A DNA stretch of 64,000 bases from Oscillospiraceae bacterium (lineage in GTDB: Bacteria > Bacillota_A > Clostridia > Oscillospirales > Ruminococcaceae): NCBI GenBank assembly GCA_017829075.1, contig JAGAJA010000012.1, positions 55,904 through 119,903 of the forward strand. The letters are read 5' to 3'. The notes under the pieces were generated by a model. That model had not been told where the DNA came from and did not search any database. It saw only the letters and a program-made list of their open reading frames with translations. Shown here in pieces: positions 33,231 through 42,353 of this stretch. Both the position numbers and the translations under genes were made by a program. The first letter of the stretch is position 1; the number at the start of each line of letters is the position of its first letter.

Positions 33231-34175
33231 TCATTCTCCACCAATGAATAACTGGCACCAGTAGTTGCACCAGCCGTTGTTATAACAAGCAAGCCCTATG
33301 TACTCTGTATCCGGATTAAGGATATTTGCGCGGTGATAAGGGTCGCTCATCCAGCATTTCATCGCTGCCTTTGCCGAGGTGTAGTAGTAAGCAAGGTTCT
33401 CGGCGCGCACATTTCTTCTAAGACCATACGCAGTGAGTATCGAATCCCATTTGGTTCCGTCCGGGCGGTAGTGCGACTGATAATATGAATACTCCTTTGC
33501 GCGGATTTCCGCAGCTTCTGTGAGCTTTGTTGATGCCTTGAGCGGCTTTAGACCGTATTCCGCGCGGGTTTCGTTTACAATCTCGAAAAGCTGCTGGCAA
33601 AGCTTGTTTTCAAACTGGTCTTCCTGGATTACATATTTTGCGGTGACCACTCTGCTTCTGGACTTGTCCGGGGCATACGCCGCGAATTTCAGTGTAGTTG
33701 TTTTGCTGATTGTGATCGCTTTTGTATATTTCTTTGATTCCTGAGTAGGAATGGTGCCGTCTGTTGTATAGTATATCTCCGCATTCGGAGCGGCGCAGGT
33801 AAGCTTTACCTTAAACGCCTCTGTGTAATTTCCGCTGGCAACAGAAGCTTTCGGGACTGTCGTGCGGATCTTTATGGTTGACTTATCGCTGGAGATAAGC
33901 TCGTCGCCTGAGTATTCTGCGATACGAACGACTGAGTTTTTAGAAACGATTATAGATTCTCCGATGAAAAGCTCTGAATCCGTATTGGGCATTGTGCCGT
34001 CAGTTGTGTAGTATATATCGTTGCTGCCGCTGTTTATTACTGTTACATACTGAGTGCCGTCATAAAATCCGCTTTCATGGGAAAGGGAAACTTCAGTAGC
34101 TGTGGCTGATACGTTTGTTGTTGTGAAGATCATTGCCGCTGCGAATGCTGCCGCAGCCGCTGTTTTTTTAGTCAT
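33231..34175 (-). CDS. Exported CAP-domain protein with two chitobiase-type Ig-like repeats
   Basis: The 314-residue exported protein has a signal peptide cleaved near residue 25 (NVSA-TA). Two repeats of the CHB_HEX_C_1 type follow, recognised by IYYTTDGTMPNTDS and IYYTTDGTIPTQES, covering about residues 30-175. The last 120 residues form a CAP/SCP domain with NETRAEYGL, the His in QSHYRPDGTKW, RAENLAYYY and YHRANIL. CAP proteins of bacteria are extracellular and of uncertain activity, often linked to the envelope. It has a perfect promoter preceded by three phased direct repeats, which suggests control by an OmpR-family activator. Confidence 0.85.
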   Translation of the reverse strand: MTKKTAAAAAFAAAMIFTTTNVSATATEVSLSHESGFYDGTQYVTVINSGSNDIYYTTDGTMPNTDSELFIGESIIVSKNSVVRIAEYSGDELISSDKSTIKIRTTVPKASVASGNYTEAFKVKLTCAAPNAEIYYTTDGTIPTQESKKYTKAITISKTTTLKFAAYAPDKSRSRVVTAKYVIQEDQFENKLCQQLFEIVNETRAEYGLKPLKASTKLTEAAEIRAKEYSYYQSHYRPDGTKWDSILTAYGLRRNVRAENLAYYYTSAKAAMKCWMSDPYHRANILNPDTEYIGLACYNNGWCNYWCQLFIGGE

Positions 34176-34257
34176 ATTATGCTCCGTTCTTTTTTATTCA
34201 TGTTGAAAAGCTGTTTTTAGTGAATTTTGTCATCGAAATTTAACAAACTGTATACTA

Positions 34258-34286
34258 ATTATATACTATTTGCAGAAAAATGTCAA
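34258..34286 (-). promoter_or_regulatory. Full-consensus promoter of the CAP-protein gene
   Basis: Minus strand: TTGACA (34286-34281), 17 bp, TATAAT (34263-34258). The leader to the start codon is about 75 nt. Confidence 0.9.
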
Positions 34287-34290
34287 GTCG

Positions 34291-34320
34291 GTTACAAAAC
34301 AATTACAAATTGGTTACAAA
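34291..34320 (-). promoter_or_regulatory. Three 11-bp-phased TTTGTAA repeats upstream of the CAP promoter
   Basis: TTACAAA begins at 34292, 34303 and 34314 on the plus strand (TTTGTAA on the minus), exactly 11 bp apart, ending five bases before the -35. This is the geometry of OmpR/PhoB-type binding sites. The rest of the gap from 34176 to 34540 holds the CAP leader and promoter, the MarR promoter and A/T-rich DNA without other visible signals. Confidence 0.55.
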
Positions 34321-34464
34321 AAATCAATTTTCATTGTTTCTGAGAATGTGAAATTTAAGAAATAAATCTGCTGAAATTACTTAAAAATGCCTTCTGAAAT
34401 TGCATTTATTCTGAATATGAAATAGAATATAGGCAATTTTCATCAATTTTTCACCTAATGTTTA

Positions 34465-34492
34465 TTGACTTTAACGAAAAAATTGTTATAAT
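34465..34492 (+). promoter_or_regulatory. Promoter of the MarR/ABC exporter operon
   Basis: TTGACT (34465-34470), 16 bp, TATAAT (34487-34492). Confidence 0.75.
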
Positions 34493-34540
34493 AATAAATA
34501 GTTGATTGGGAAACTTATTAACCGGAGAAAGGATCAGTTT

Positions 34541-35014
34541 ATGAAAACAAGCAACAACAATACATTCATGTTCAGAGGGAATGAAACTATCAAGAGCGTA
34601 AACGACGCTTCGTTTATGTTCGGAAAGTATGTCAGCAAGGAGCTTGAAGCTATCGGAATGCGCTCCTCCTACCGTCATGTCATGAAGCCCCTTATGGAGC
34701 AGGACGGAATGACCCAGCTTGAGCTTGTAAATATCACAAAGCTCAAAGCTCCGACTATCAGCATTACTCTGCGTAACATGGAGCGCGAGGGTATCGTCCG
34801 CCGTGAAAAGAATGATGTTGACCGTCGTGAAACTCATGTTTATATCACCGACAAGGGCAGGGAAATGCACGCAAAGATCCTTGAGGCGTTCGAGCGCGCT
34901 GAGCAGGTTATGCTCAAGGACATTCCTGAAAAGGAACAGGCGACAGCCCGTAAGATTCTTGCAAAGATGACGGAAAATCTTCGTCAGGAAATCGGAGGAG
35001 ATATAGTTGTCTAA
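34541..35014 (+). CDS. MarR-family regulator
   Basis: The 157-residue protein has the MarR winged helix: MTQLELVNITKLKAPTISIT as the recognition region and NDVDRRETHVYITDKG as the wing. It heads an operon with two ABC exporter half-transporters and probably represses them until a ligand binds. I choose the ATG after AGAAAGGATCAGTTT over an in-frame codon 39 bp upstream. The next gene begins inside its last codons. Confidence 0.9.
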   Translation: MKTSNNNTFMFRGNETIKSVNDASFMFGKYVSKELEAIGMRSSYRHVMKPLMEQDGMTQLELVNITKLKAPTISITLRNMEREGIVRREKNDVDRRETHVYITDKGREMHAKILEAFERAEQVMLKDIPEKEQATARKILAKMTENLRQEIGGDIVV

Positions 35015-36746
35015 GGTACTGAAATACCTGAAAAAATACTGGTATTTTGCGGTACTTTCCCCGCTCTTCATGATTCTTGAGGTAAGCATGGATCTTATCC
35101 AGCCCTCATTGATGTCAAAAATTGTAGACGAGGGAATAGTGACCGGAAACATCAGCCTGATCGTAGAGCTTGGCATACAGATGCTGATTTTCACGGTCAT
35201 AGGCTGCTGCGGCGGTATTCTCTCCGGCGTATTTGGTAATCTGGCGGCGCAGAGCTTTTCAAACGACCTGCGCAAGGACGCCTTTTCAAAGGTGATGAAA
35301 ATGTCCTTCCAGCAGACCGATAAATTCACTGTCGGTTCGCTGGTGACCCGCCTTACCAACGACATTACCGCTTGTCAGGATTTTGTCGGAATGGCGCTGA
35401 GAATGATGGTGCGCACCCTTATGCAGTTTATCGGAGGTATCGTGATGGTTCTATCCATCAATCCGACCTTCGGTTATATTCTGCTGATAACACTGCCAAT
35501 TCAGATACTTGTTATCGTTCTTGTGCTTCGCAAGGGCGCTCCCTTGTTCAGCGTGGTTCAGGGGAAGCTTGACCGGGTGAATTCCGTTGTACAGGAGAAT
35601 GTCAGCGGCGCCAGAGTGGTAAAGGCATATACCCGCGAGGATTATGAGTTCCAGCGATTCAGCAAGGCGAACGATGAGCTGGTTTCCACAAATCTTCGCG
35701 TTCAGAAGCTCATGGCGCTGCTTACTCCTATCCTTTCAATCCTGATGAATGCTTCAGTCATAATGGTAATATGGATAGGCGGAGAGTCTGTCCGTGCTGC
35801 TGCCGCTGAGGCTCAGGTGGGCAGCATTATGGCGGCGATAACCTACATAACTCAGATACTCATGTCCATGATGATGATCGGCATGATGTTCCAGCAGGTT
35901 ACAAGAGCCAGCGCTTCCGCAGGACGTATCAAAGAAGTTCTGGAGGCTGACCCGGTAATTTCCGACGGATCATTTGACGGAAAAACCGAGGAAACCGGTA
36001 CGGTCGAGTTCCGCGGCGTATCTTTCAGATATCCGGGAGTCCAGAGCGGAAATGTGCTGACTGATATCAATTTCCGCGTTAATAAGGGAGAAACCGTCGC
36101 GATACTCGGCGCTACCGGCTGCGGTAAGACTTCTCTTGTCAGCCTTATACCGCGCTTTTATGACGCTGTTGAGGGCGAGGTTCTTGTTGACGGTGTGGAC
36201 GTTCGGGATTACAAGCTGTCAGATCTGCGGGGTAAGATAGGCTTTGTGCTCCAGAAAAGCGAGCTTTTCTCCGAAACCATTGAGGAAAATATCCGCTGGG
36301 GCGACGCAAACGCGTCTGATGAGGAAGTCCGCCGGGCTGCTGAGATTGCTCAGGCTGACGAATTTATCAGCGGATTTACTGACGGATATAAGGATATGAT
36401 CACTGAAAAGGGAAGCTCTCTTTCCGGCGGTCAGAAGCAAAGACTCTCGATAGCGAGAGCGATAGTGAAGCACCCGGAAATACTGATCTTTGACGACAGT
36501 ATGTCCGCGCTTGACCTGTCCACTGACGCGAAGCTGCAAAACGCGCTTCGTGAGCAGCTCAGCGGAACTACCGTTATTATGATTGCCCAGCGAGTCGCGA
36601 GCGTTATGCGCGCCGATAAAATTGCGGTGATCGACAACGGAAGAATTGCCGCTTTCGATAGTCACGATAATCTCATTAAATCCTGCGAGGTCTACCGTGA
36701 CATCTATAACTCCCAGATGAGAGAGGGGGCTGAGCAGGTTGGCTGA
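35007..36746 (+). CDS. ABC exporter half-transporter with degenerate ATP site (heterodimer subunit 1)
   Basis: The 579-residue protein has an ABC type I exporter membrane domain of six segments (to about 310) and an ATPase domain. Walker A is GATGCGKTSL and the signature is LSGGQKQR. The catalytic Glu after Walker B is Asp (IFDDSMSALD), and the switch His is Gln (IAQRVAS). This is the pattern of the degenerate-site subunit in heterodimeric multidrug exporters such as TM287/288 and BmrCD. The start is TTG after GGAGGAG, inside the marR end. It pairs with the next gene. Transported compounds are unknown, but MarR control suggests xenobiotics. Confidence 0.92.
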   Translation: MSKVLKYLKKYWYFAVLSPLFMILEVSMDLIQPSLMSKIVDEGIVTGNISLIVELGIQMLIFTVIGCCGGILSGVFGNLAAQSFSNDLRKDAFSKVMKMSFQQTDKFTVGSLVTRLTNDITACQDFVGMALRMMVRTLMQFIGGIVMVLSINPTFGYILLITLPIQILVIVLVLRKGAPLFSVVQGKLDRVNSVVQENVSGARVVKAYTREDYEFQRFSKANDELVSTNLRVQKLMALLTPILSILMNASVIMVIWIGGESVRAAAAEAQVGSIMAAITYITQILMSMMMIGMMFQQVTRASASAGRIKEVLEADPVISDGSFDGKTEETGTVEFRGVSFRYPGVQSGNVLTDINFRVNKGETVAILGATGCGKTSLVSLIPRFYDAVEGEVLVDGVDVRDYKLSDLRGKIGFVLQKSELFSETIEENIRWGDANASDEEVRRAAEIAQADEFISGFTDGYKDMITEKGSSLSGGQKQRLSIARAIVKHPEILIFDDSMSALDLSTDAKLQNALREQLSGTTVIMIAQRVASVMRADKIAVIDNGRIAAFDSHDNLIKSCEVYRDIYNSQMREGAEQVG

Positions 36747-38592
36747 TAACAAACCACCGGTAATCAATCTCAGACCCGGAGGCGGCCCCGGCAGAGGCCC
36801 CGGACATGGCCCGCCAGGAATGATGCCCGGAGAAAAGCCGAAAAATCTCAAAGCTACGCTCAGCCGCATCTTATCATACATCGGCAAAAATCAGAAGCTG
36901 ATCGTTGCTATGCTTGCTGTAATGCTTCTCGCAACTTTGCTTAATGTAGTGGCTCCGTCAATTCAGGCGAAAGCAATCGACTCTATCGCTCAGCTAGACG
37001 TGAATGCCCTTGTGTCGTGGCTGGCTGTTCTGGGAATAGTTTACTTCTTCTCCGCGATATTCACATATTTTCAGAACCTGTTCGCGGCAATGCTTTCGCA
37101 GTACACTGTAAAGGTCATGCGAAAGGATCTTTTTGCCCGGATATCAAAGCTCCCGATACGCTATGTTGATACGCATAAGCACGGTGATATCCTCAGCCGA
37201 ATGACTAACGACGTTGAGAACGTTTCAAATTCCGTTTCGCAGTCCCTCGGTTCGCTTATTTCCGGCATTATTATGCTGGTCGGCTGCTTCGTGATGATGC
37301 TTATTCATTCGTGGCTGATGACCTTAGTCAGCATGGTGACGATAGTACTTACTCTGCTTGTGACAAAGACACTTTCCAAGTTCATGCGGAAGTTCTTCCC
37401 GCTCCAGCAGGCAAAGCTGGGACAGTTAAACGGTCAGATCGAGGAAGCAGTCAGCGGCTGCAAGACGGTAAAGGCATTCACTCACGAGGGAAAGATCTGC
37501 GAGGAGTTCAACCGAACCAGTGACGAGCTGCGCTCCGTTGGCGTAAAAGCTCAGATCCTCGGCGGAAGTATGGGCCCCTGCATGAACACGATAGGAAACT
37601 TCGGTTTTCTGTTGATCGCGGTCATGGGCGCAATTCTGGCTTCCAGACCGGAAACAGATATGTTCTATATTTCCATAGGAACTATTCAGGCGTTTATCAC
37701 CTATTCCAAGCAGTTCACCCGTCCTATCAATGAAATCGCGAACCAGTATGCGCAGATACAGTCGGCGCTTGCCGGCGCGGAGCGTGTGTTCGAGGTAATG
37801 GACAGCGAGCCGGAGGACGAGGGCGGAAACGAGCCTTTCGAGATCGAGAATGTCAAAGGCGATCTCAATTTCAAGGATATTGATTTCTCTTACGTTAAGG
37901 GCGAGCAGGTGCTCAAGGATTTCAACCTCTGGGTAAAGAGCGGTCAAAAGATCGCGATAGTCGGCGCGACCGGCAGCGGCAAGACCACAGTGGTAAATCT
38001 GCTGACCCGGTTCTATGACGTGGACGGAGGAGTTATCACTCTGGACGGTCAGGATATCAGGAATATCCCGGTGAATAAGCTTCGCGGAAGTATCGGTATA
38101 GTGTTGCAGGATACGGTAATCTTCTCGGACACTATCGCTCAGAATATCCGCTACGGCAGGATAGACGCCACCGATGAGGAAGTAATCGAAGCTGCAAAGG
38201 TAGCAAGAGTTGACGATTTCGCGTCAAAACTGTCCGAGGGATACAACACGATGTTGACCGAGGGCGGCAGCAACCTATCGCAGGGACAGCGGCAGCTTAT
38301 CTCGATAGCCCGCGCGGTGCTAGCCAACCCGAAGATACTTATTCTGGACGAGGCGACATCTAGTATTGACACCCGCACTGAAATGCACATACAAGAGGCA
38401 ATGGTTGCGCTGATGAAAGGCAGAACCAGCCTTATTATCGCGCACCGACTGTCAACTATCCGCGATGCTGACAAGATAGTAGTTATAAGCGGCGGCAAGG
38501 TAGTTGAAGCCGGAAACCATGACGAGCTTCTGGCACAGAAAGGCTGTTATTACAACCTTTATCAGAGCCAGTTCGCAGGAATTGCTACATAA
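36739..38592 (+). CDS. ABC exporter half-transporter with intact ATP site (heterodimer subunit 2)
   Basis: The 617-residue partner has a Gly/Pro-rich cytoplasmic N-terminus (RPGGGPGRGPGHGPPG), six membrane segments, and an ATPase with Walker A GATGSGKTTV, signature SQGQRQLIS (LSGGQ variant), full Walker B ILILDEATSSID and switch His IAHRLST. It supplies the catalytic Glu and His missing in the first subunit. It starts with TTG, overlapping the first subunit by 8 bp. A terminator follows. The flexible Gly/Pro leader is common in clostridial exporters of this type. Confidence 0.93.
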   Translation: MADNKPPVINLRPGGGPGRGPGHGPPGMMPGEKPKNLKATLSRILSYIGKNQKLIVAMLAVMLLATLLNVVAPSIQAKAIDSIAQLDVNALVSWLAVLGIVYFFSAIFTYFQNLFAAMLSQYTVKVMRKDLFARISKLPIRYVDTHKHGDILSRMTNDVENVSNSVSQSLGSLISGIIMLVGCFVMMLIHSWLMTLVSMVTIVLTLLVTKTLSKFMRKFFPLQQAKLGQLNGQIEEAVSGCKTVKAFTHEGKICEEFNRTSDELRSVGVKAQILGGSMGPCMNTIGNFGFLLIAVMGAILASRPETDMFYISIGTIQAFITYSKQFTRPINEIANQYAQIQSALAGAERVFEVMDSEPEDEGGNEPFEIENVKGDLNFKDIDFSYVKGEQVLKDFNLWVKSGQKIAIVGATGSGKTTVVNLLTRFYDVDGGVITLDGQDIRNIPVNKLRGSIGIVLQDTVIFSDTIAQNIRYGRIDATDEEVIEAAKVARVDDFASKLSEGYNTMLTEGGSNLSQGQRQLISIARAVLANPKILILDEATSSIDTRTEMHIQEAMVALMKGRTSLIIAHRLSTIRDADKIVVISGGKVVEAGNHDELLAQKGCYYNLYQSQFAGIAT

Positions 38593-38597
38593 AAATT

Positions 38598-38627
38598 ACC
38601 TGAGAAGTTTTCGCTTCTCAGGTTTTT
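38598..38627. terminator. Terminator between the ABC exporter and trmO
   Basis: ACCTGAGAAG pairs with CTTCTCAGGT around TTTTCG, followed by TTTT; the left flank AAAAATT allows use from both sides. Confidence 0.85.
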
Positions 38628-38639
38628 GTATTTCATAGA

Positions 38640-39323
38640 TCAATTGGATCTGGCAATATTGGTGACTTTCAGTTTTGAACCGTTTACTGTAAAACTCACT
38701 TCAACCCCGGCGAAACTCATTGTATACACCCGCTCCGGGTCGGAGATGTATTGAGGCCGTGGATCCTGCGCAAGTACAGAAACAAGCGCGGCGCGGCGTT
38801 CCTCCGGCACAAGAGCCGCCAGCTCCTCCGGAAGCTCCACCGAAAGCACACCATCCTGCTGTGCAAGCGCAAATCCGTTTGAAGCGTCCGGGCGGCAGTC
38901 AACATACGGGAGATACGGCTTGATGTCGTAGATAGGCGTACCGTCCATAAGATCTGCGCCGGAAAGGTGAAGCACCGGCCCGTCCGGGGTATTAAGCTCG
39001 ATCTTCTGAAGCTTTACGCAGCTCAGCCCCAGCGGATTAGGACGGTAGGGGGAACGCGTTGCAAACACTCCCATGCGGGTATTTCCGCCAAGCCGGGGAG
39101 GGCGCACAGTTGGGCTCCAGTCGCTGCGAACCGCCTTTGAAAATTCCCAGATAAGCCAGAGGTGCGAGTACTGTTCCAGTCCACGGAACGCTTCCGGGAC
39201 GCGGTATTCCGGATTGAACACCAGTGTTGAGTGCAGTTCCTCCACAAGCCCGCTCTGCCGTGGAATACCGAATTTCTCCGGAAAATCGGTGTGGATCACC
39301 GCGATTTCTTTCAGCGTGATCAT
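38640..39323 (-). CDS. trmO: tRNA (N6-threonylcarbamoyladenosine(37)-N6)-methyltransferase
   Basis: The 227-residue protein is a TrmO/TsaA-like family member, which methylates t6A37 of some tRNAs using S-adenosylmethionine. The beta-barrel domain shows PEAFRGLEQYSHLWLIWEF, GVFATRSPYRPNPLGLS, and LMDGTPIYDIKPYLPYVD, with a C-terminal extension also present in E. coli TrmO. It starts 4 bp inside the peroxiredoxin gene and ends the minus-strand cluster that includes the ribosome-linked GTPase-nuclease. Confidence 0.9.
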   Translation of the reverse strand: MITLKEIAVIHTDFPEKFGIPRQSGLVEELHSTLVFNPEYRVPEAFRGLEQYSHLWLIWEFSKAVRSDWSPTVRPPRLGGNTRMGVFATRSPYRPNPLGLSCVKLQKIELNTPDGPVLHLSGADLMDGTPIYDIKPYLPYVDCRPDASNGFALAQQDGVLSVELPEELAALVPEERRAALVSVLAQDPRPQYISDPERVYTMSFAGVEVSFTVNGSKLKVTNIARSN

Positions 39324-39784
39324 GAGTTGCCTTTCAGATACGCGAGGATATCCGCCGCATTTGTATCCGGCTTGACCTTAGGCATAGCCTTTTCGATGAT
39401 CCCGTTTTCGTCGATGATATAGGTGCTTCTCAAAACACCAAAGCCAAGCTTGCCGTACAGCTTCTTTTCCGCCCAGACGTCATATTTCTTGATGACCTCA
39501 AGCTCCGGGTCGGACAGAAGAATGAACGGCAGGTCATATTTCTCGGCAAATTTCCGGTGGGAAGCTTCGCTGTCCTTGCTTATTCCGATAACCTGAACGT
39601 TCTCGTTCCTGAAATCGTTGTACGCCGCCGCAAATGCGCACGCCTGCCGGGTGCAGCCGGGGGTATTGTCCTTCGGGTAGAAATACAGAACTACCTTTTT
39701 TCCCCGGAAATCCGACAGGGAAACCTTGTTCCCGTCCTTGTCAGTGAGGGTGAAGTCCGGTGCGGTGATTTTTTCTTCCAGCAT
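39320..39784 (-). CDS. bcp: Thioredoxin-dependent thiol peroxidase (Bcp/PrxQ)
   Basis: The 154-residue peroxiredoxin reduces hydrogen peroxide and organic peroxides. The peroxidatic Cys lies in FYPKDNTPGCTRQACAF, with the second Cys five residues later as in atypical two-Cys Bcp enzymes; Arg in VLRSTYIIDE completes the active site. It is packed between the GTPase-nuclease gene (1 bp gap) and trmO (4 bp overlap), so all are likely cotranscribed. Confidence 0.95.
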   Translation of the reverse strand: MLEEKITAPDFTLTDKDGNKVSLSDFRGKKVVLYFYPKDNTPGCTRQACAFAAAYNDFRNENVQVIGISKDSEASHRKFAEKYDLPFILLSDPELEVIKKYDVWAEKKLYGKLGFGVLRSTYIIDENGIIEKAMPKVKPDTNAADILAYLKGNS

Positions 39785-39785
39785 A

Positions 39786-42353
39786 TCAATTGTACCTCTC
39801 TTCTATGATCTTTCTTATTGTTTTTTCAACCTCGGTTACCTCCGCCAGAAATTCCGATGCGGAAACCCTGACAGCCCCGTTTCCGAGAATGATTATCTGC
39901 TCAACATTGTCCGAGGTCGCGACCCGGACGCGGTGCTTATGCCCCAGTTCGTGGGCGGTCTTTTCGATATACATATCAGCGGTTTCGGCTTCTTTGGTGT
40001 AGACCACGGTAATTCCCATTTCGGTTTCGATTTCCCGGTGTTTTCCTTTGACCCGATACGCGTCAAACACAAGTATCAGATTGCACCGCTTGAAGCCCTG
40101 ATAATTGCACATGATATTGATAAGCCGCGACCGTGCCAGCTCCAGATTTTCCTTTGCCAGCCTGTTCAGCTCGTCCCACGCGAAAATAATGTTGTAGCCG
40201 TCCACCAGCAGATATTCCGGGCCCTGCGGCGGCAGCGGAAGCTTGGGAATTTTCTGCGGCGCTTTCTCGGTTCGCATTGCGGAGCGTTCATTCCGCTTTA
40301 TCTTGCCGTAGGTGCGCTCGAATATCTCCATTAGCTCTTTGTCTGCTGCGGCGCGCTGCTTGTAGCTGTTTACAAGCTGCGGAGTGATCACAGGCTCGGC
40401 TTCTTCCCGCTCGTTTTCTCCGAACCTAAGCCCGCTGTCAACGTGCATTTTTGCTGGAGCTTCATTCCATGGAACCAGAACCCCCGCGCCGTGGGAGCAG
40501 AAAACGCTGTCCGCAGAATTTTCGGTGTCCGCGTCGCAGTCGTAGCCTATCTGCGCGATGACCTCCTCAGTGTTATGGCAGGGAAAATACCCTTTTGGAA
40601 TGCAGCTAATCCGTCCCTTTCCGCGGGTATAGCCTATAACCTCACTCTGATACCCACGCAGTTCTGAAACCGGCGCGCTTCCGGTGAAGAGCGTTTCCTC
40701 GCCGATTGTTTCTGGAGGACTTATTTCACCGCTCATGCGCTGGAGATCGGTCATTGCTCTGCCGGTGCATTCCTGAGGAACTGTCAGCCGGAATTCGTAC
40801 CACGGCTCAAGCAGCACAGACCTTGCTGACCGCAGCCCCTGCCTTACCGCGCGGTAAGTAGCCTGCCGGAAGTCACCGCCCTCAGTATGCTTGATATGCG
40901 CTTTCCCGGCAACAACGGTTATTTTCATGTCGGTTATCGGAGATCCGGTCAGCACTCCCAGATGAACCTTCTCTTCAAGGTGCGTCAGAATAAGCCGCTG
41001 CCAGTTGATGTCAAGATCGTCCTTTCGGCAGTCGGAGGAGAAGTGCAGCCCAGTGCCGCGCTCCGCCGGTTCAAGCAGCAGGTGTACCTCAGCATAGTGG
41101 CGAAGCGGCTCGTAATGCCCGACCCCCTCCACAGGAGCTTCTATTGTTTCCTTGTAGGCGATGCTCCCTTCGTCAAATTCCACGTCCAGCCCGAACCTAT
41201 CCTTTATAACGCTTTTCAGCACTTCAAGCTGGATATCTCCCATAAGCTGAACGTGTATCTCCTTTAGCTGCTCGTTCCACACGATACGCAGCATCGGGTC
41301 TTCGTCGGAGAGAGTCCGCAGCTTTTCAAGTGCAGACGGAATATCGGTTTTTGGCGGCAGAATTATTCGGTAGGTCAGCACCGGTTCCAGCAGGGGAGCG
41401 GTGCAGCTTTTTTCAGTTCCAAGCCCCTCGCCGGCGCTTCCCGAAGACAATCCTGTAACGGCGCACAGAGTACCCGCAGGAGCTTCCTCAACCGCAGTGA
41501 ATTTCACCCCGGAATAGACTCTGATCTGGTTCACCTTTTCCTGCTTTCCGCCGCAGTCAAGGAGGGTTTTCACTTTAAGCGAGCCGCCGGTTATTTTCAT
41601 GTGAGTAAGCCTTGCGCCGGAGTCGTCAGAGGTGATTTTATATATAACTGCTCCGAATTCCGGCTGTAATGCAGGCTGAACAGTGTATTCATCAAGCAGC
41701 TTCAGCAGCTCGTCAATACCTTTCAGCTTCAGCGCAGAACCGAAGATGACAGGAAAGACCTCCCGACGAGATATTGCCGTGGAAATAATTCCCAGAGGAA
41801 TATCTCCGCATTCAAGATAGAGGTTCATCATTTCCTCTGAACATTCCGCAAGCTCCTCCATAAGCTCTCCTCGTTCCCTTGAAGCCGTAAAGTCAACGCA
41901 GCCCGGCGAAAGCTTACGTTTCAGCTCGTTCAGCAGTGAATCCGCTCCTAGGAAGGAAATGTCCATCTTGTTGACGAAAATAAAGGTCGGGATATTGTAT
42001 CGTTTCAGCAGCCGCCACAGGGTTTCGGTGTGGCTCTGAACGCCGTCTGTGCCGCTAATTACCAGCACAGCATAGTCAAGCACCAGCAGAGCTCTCTCGG
42101 TTTCAGCGGAGAAGTCAACGTGACCCGGCGTGTCAAGCAGTGTGAATTCATTTCCGCCGTAATGCAGCACCGCCTGTTTCGAGAATATTGTGATCCCGCG
42201 GCTTCTCTCAATCGGGTCAGTGTCAAGGAATGCGTTGCCGTGGTCAACCCTGCCGAGCTTACGCAGCTCTCCGGAGGCATAGAGCATACCCTCCGAAAGA
42301 GTGGTCTTTCCGGAGTCAACGTGTGCTGTCATTCCGATAACAAGTCGCTTCAT
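39786..42353 (-). CDS. TetM-like translational GTPase fused to a Rae1/YacP-type NYN endoribonuclease domain
   Basis: The 855-residue protein joins two modules. Residues 1 to about 650 resemble ribosomal protection proteins and EF-G: P-loop AHVDSGKTTL (10-19), DTPGHVDF, VNKMD, then domains II-V. From about 714 a NYN domain follows: LLVDGYNIIFAW with acidic Asp718, LVFDAYRVKG, EAETADMYIEK and VATSDNVEQ, matching B. subtilis Rae1 (YacP) motifs. TetM enters the ribosomal A site, and Rae1 cuts mRNA in the A site; the fusion suggests a GTP-driven ribosome-associated nuclease for stalled complexes. Tetracycline protection is possible but not implied. The ATG follows AGGGA; an in-frame start 69 bp upstream lacks a site. 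Confidence 0.88.
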   Translation of the reverse strand: MKRLVIGMTAHVDSGKTTLSEGMLYASGELRKLGRVDHGNAFLDTDPIERSRGITIFSKQAVLHYGGNEFTLLDTPGHVDFSAETERALLVLDYAVLVISGTDGVQSHTETLWRLLKRYNIPTFIFVNKMDISFLGADSLLNELKRKLSPGCVDFTASRERGELMEELAECSEEMMNLYLECGDIPLGIISTAISRREVFPVIFGSALKLKGIDELLKLLDEYTVQPALQPEFGAVIYKITSDDSGARLTHMKITGGSLKVKTLLDCGGKQEKVNQIRVYSGVKFTAVEEAPAGTLCAVTGLSSGSAGEGLGTEKSCTAPLLEPVLTYRIILPPKTDIPSALEKLRTLSDEDPMLRIVWNEQLKEIHVQLMGDIQLEVLKSVIKDRFGLDVEFDEGSIAYKETIEAPVEGVGHYEPLRHYAEVHLLLEPAERGTGLHFSSDCRKDDLDINWQRLILTHLEEKVHLGVLTGSPITDMKITVVAGKAHIKHTEGGDFRQATYRAVRQGLRSARSVLLEPWYEFRLTVPQECTGRAMTDLQRMSGEISPPETIGEETLFTGSAPVSELRGYQSEVIGYTRGKGRISCIPKGYFPCHNTEEVIAQIGYDCDADTENSADSVFCSHGAGVLVPWNEAPAKMHVDSGLRFGENEREEAEPVITPQLVNSYKQRAAADKELMEIFERTYGKIKRNERSAMRTEKAPQKIPKLPLPPQGPEYLLVDGYNIIFAWDELNRLAKENLELARSRLINIMCNYQGFKRCNLILVFDAYRVKGKHREIETEMGITVVYTKEAETADMYIEKTAHELGHKHRVRVATSDNVEQIIILGNGAVRVSASEFLAEVTEVEKTIRKIIEERYN

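Noticed and set aside
39786..42353. Calling the GTPase a plain tetracycline-resistance gene
   Set aside because: The nuclease domain, tight housekeeping context and absence of mobile elements argue for a native role; resistance was not assumed.
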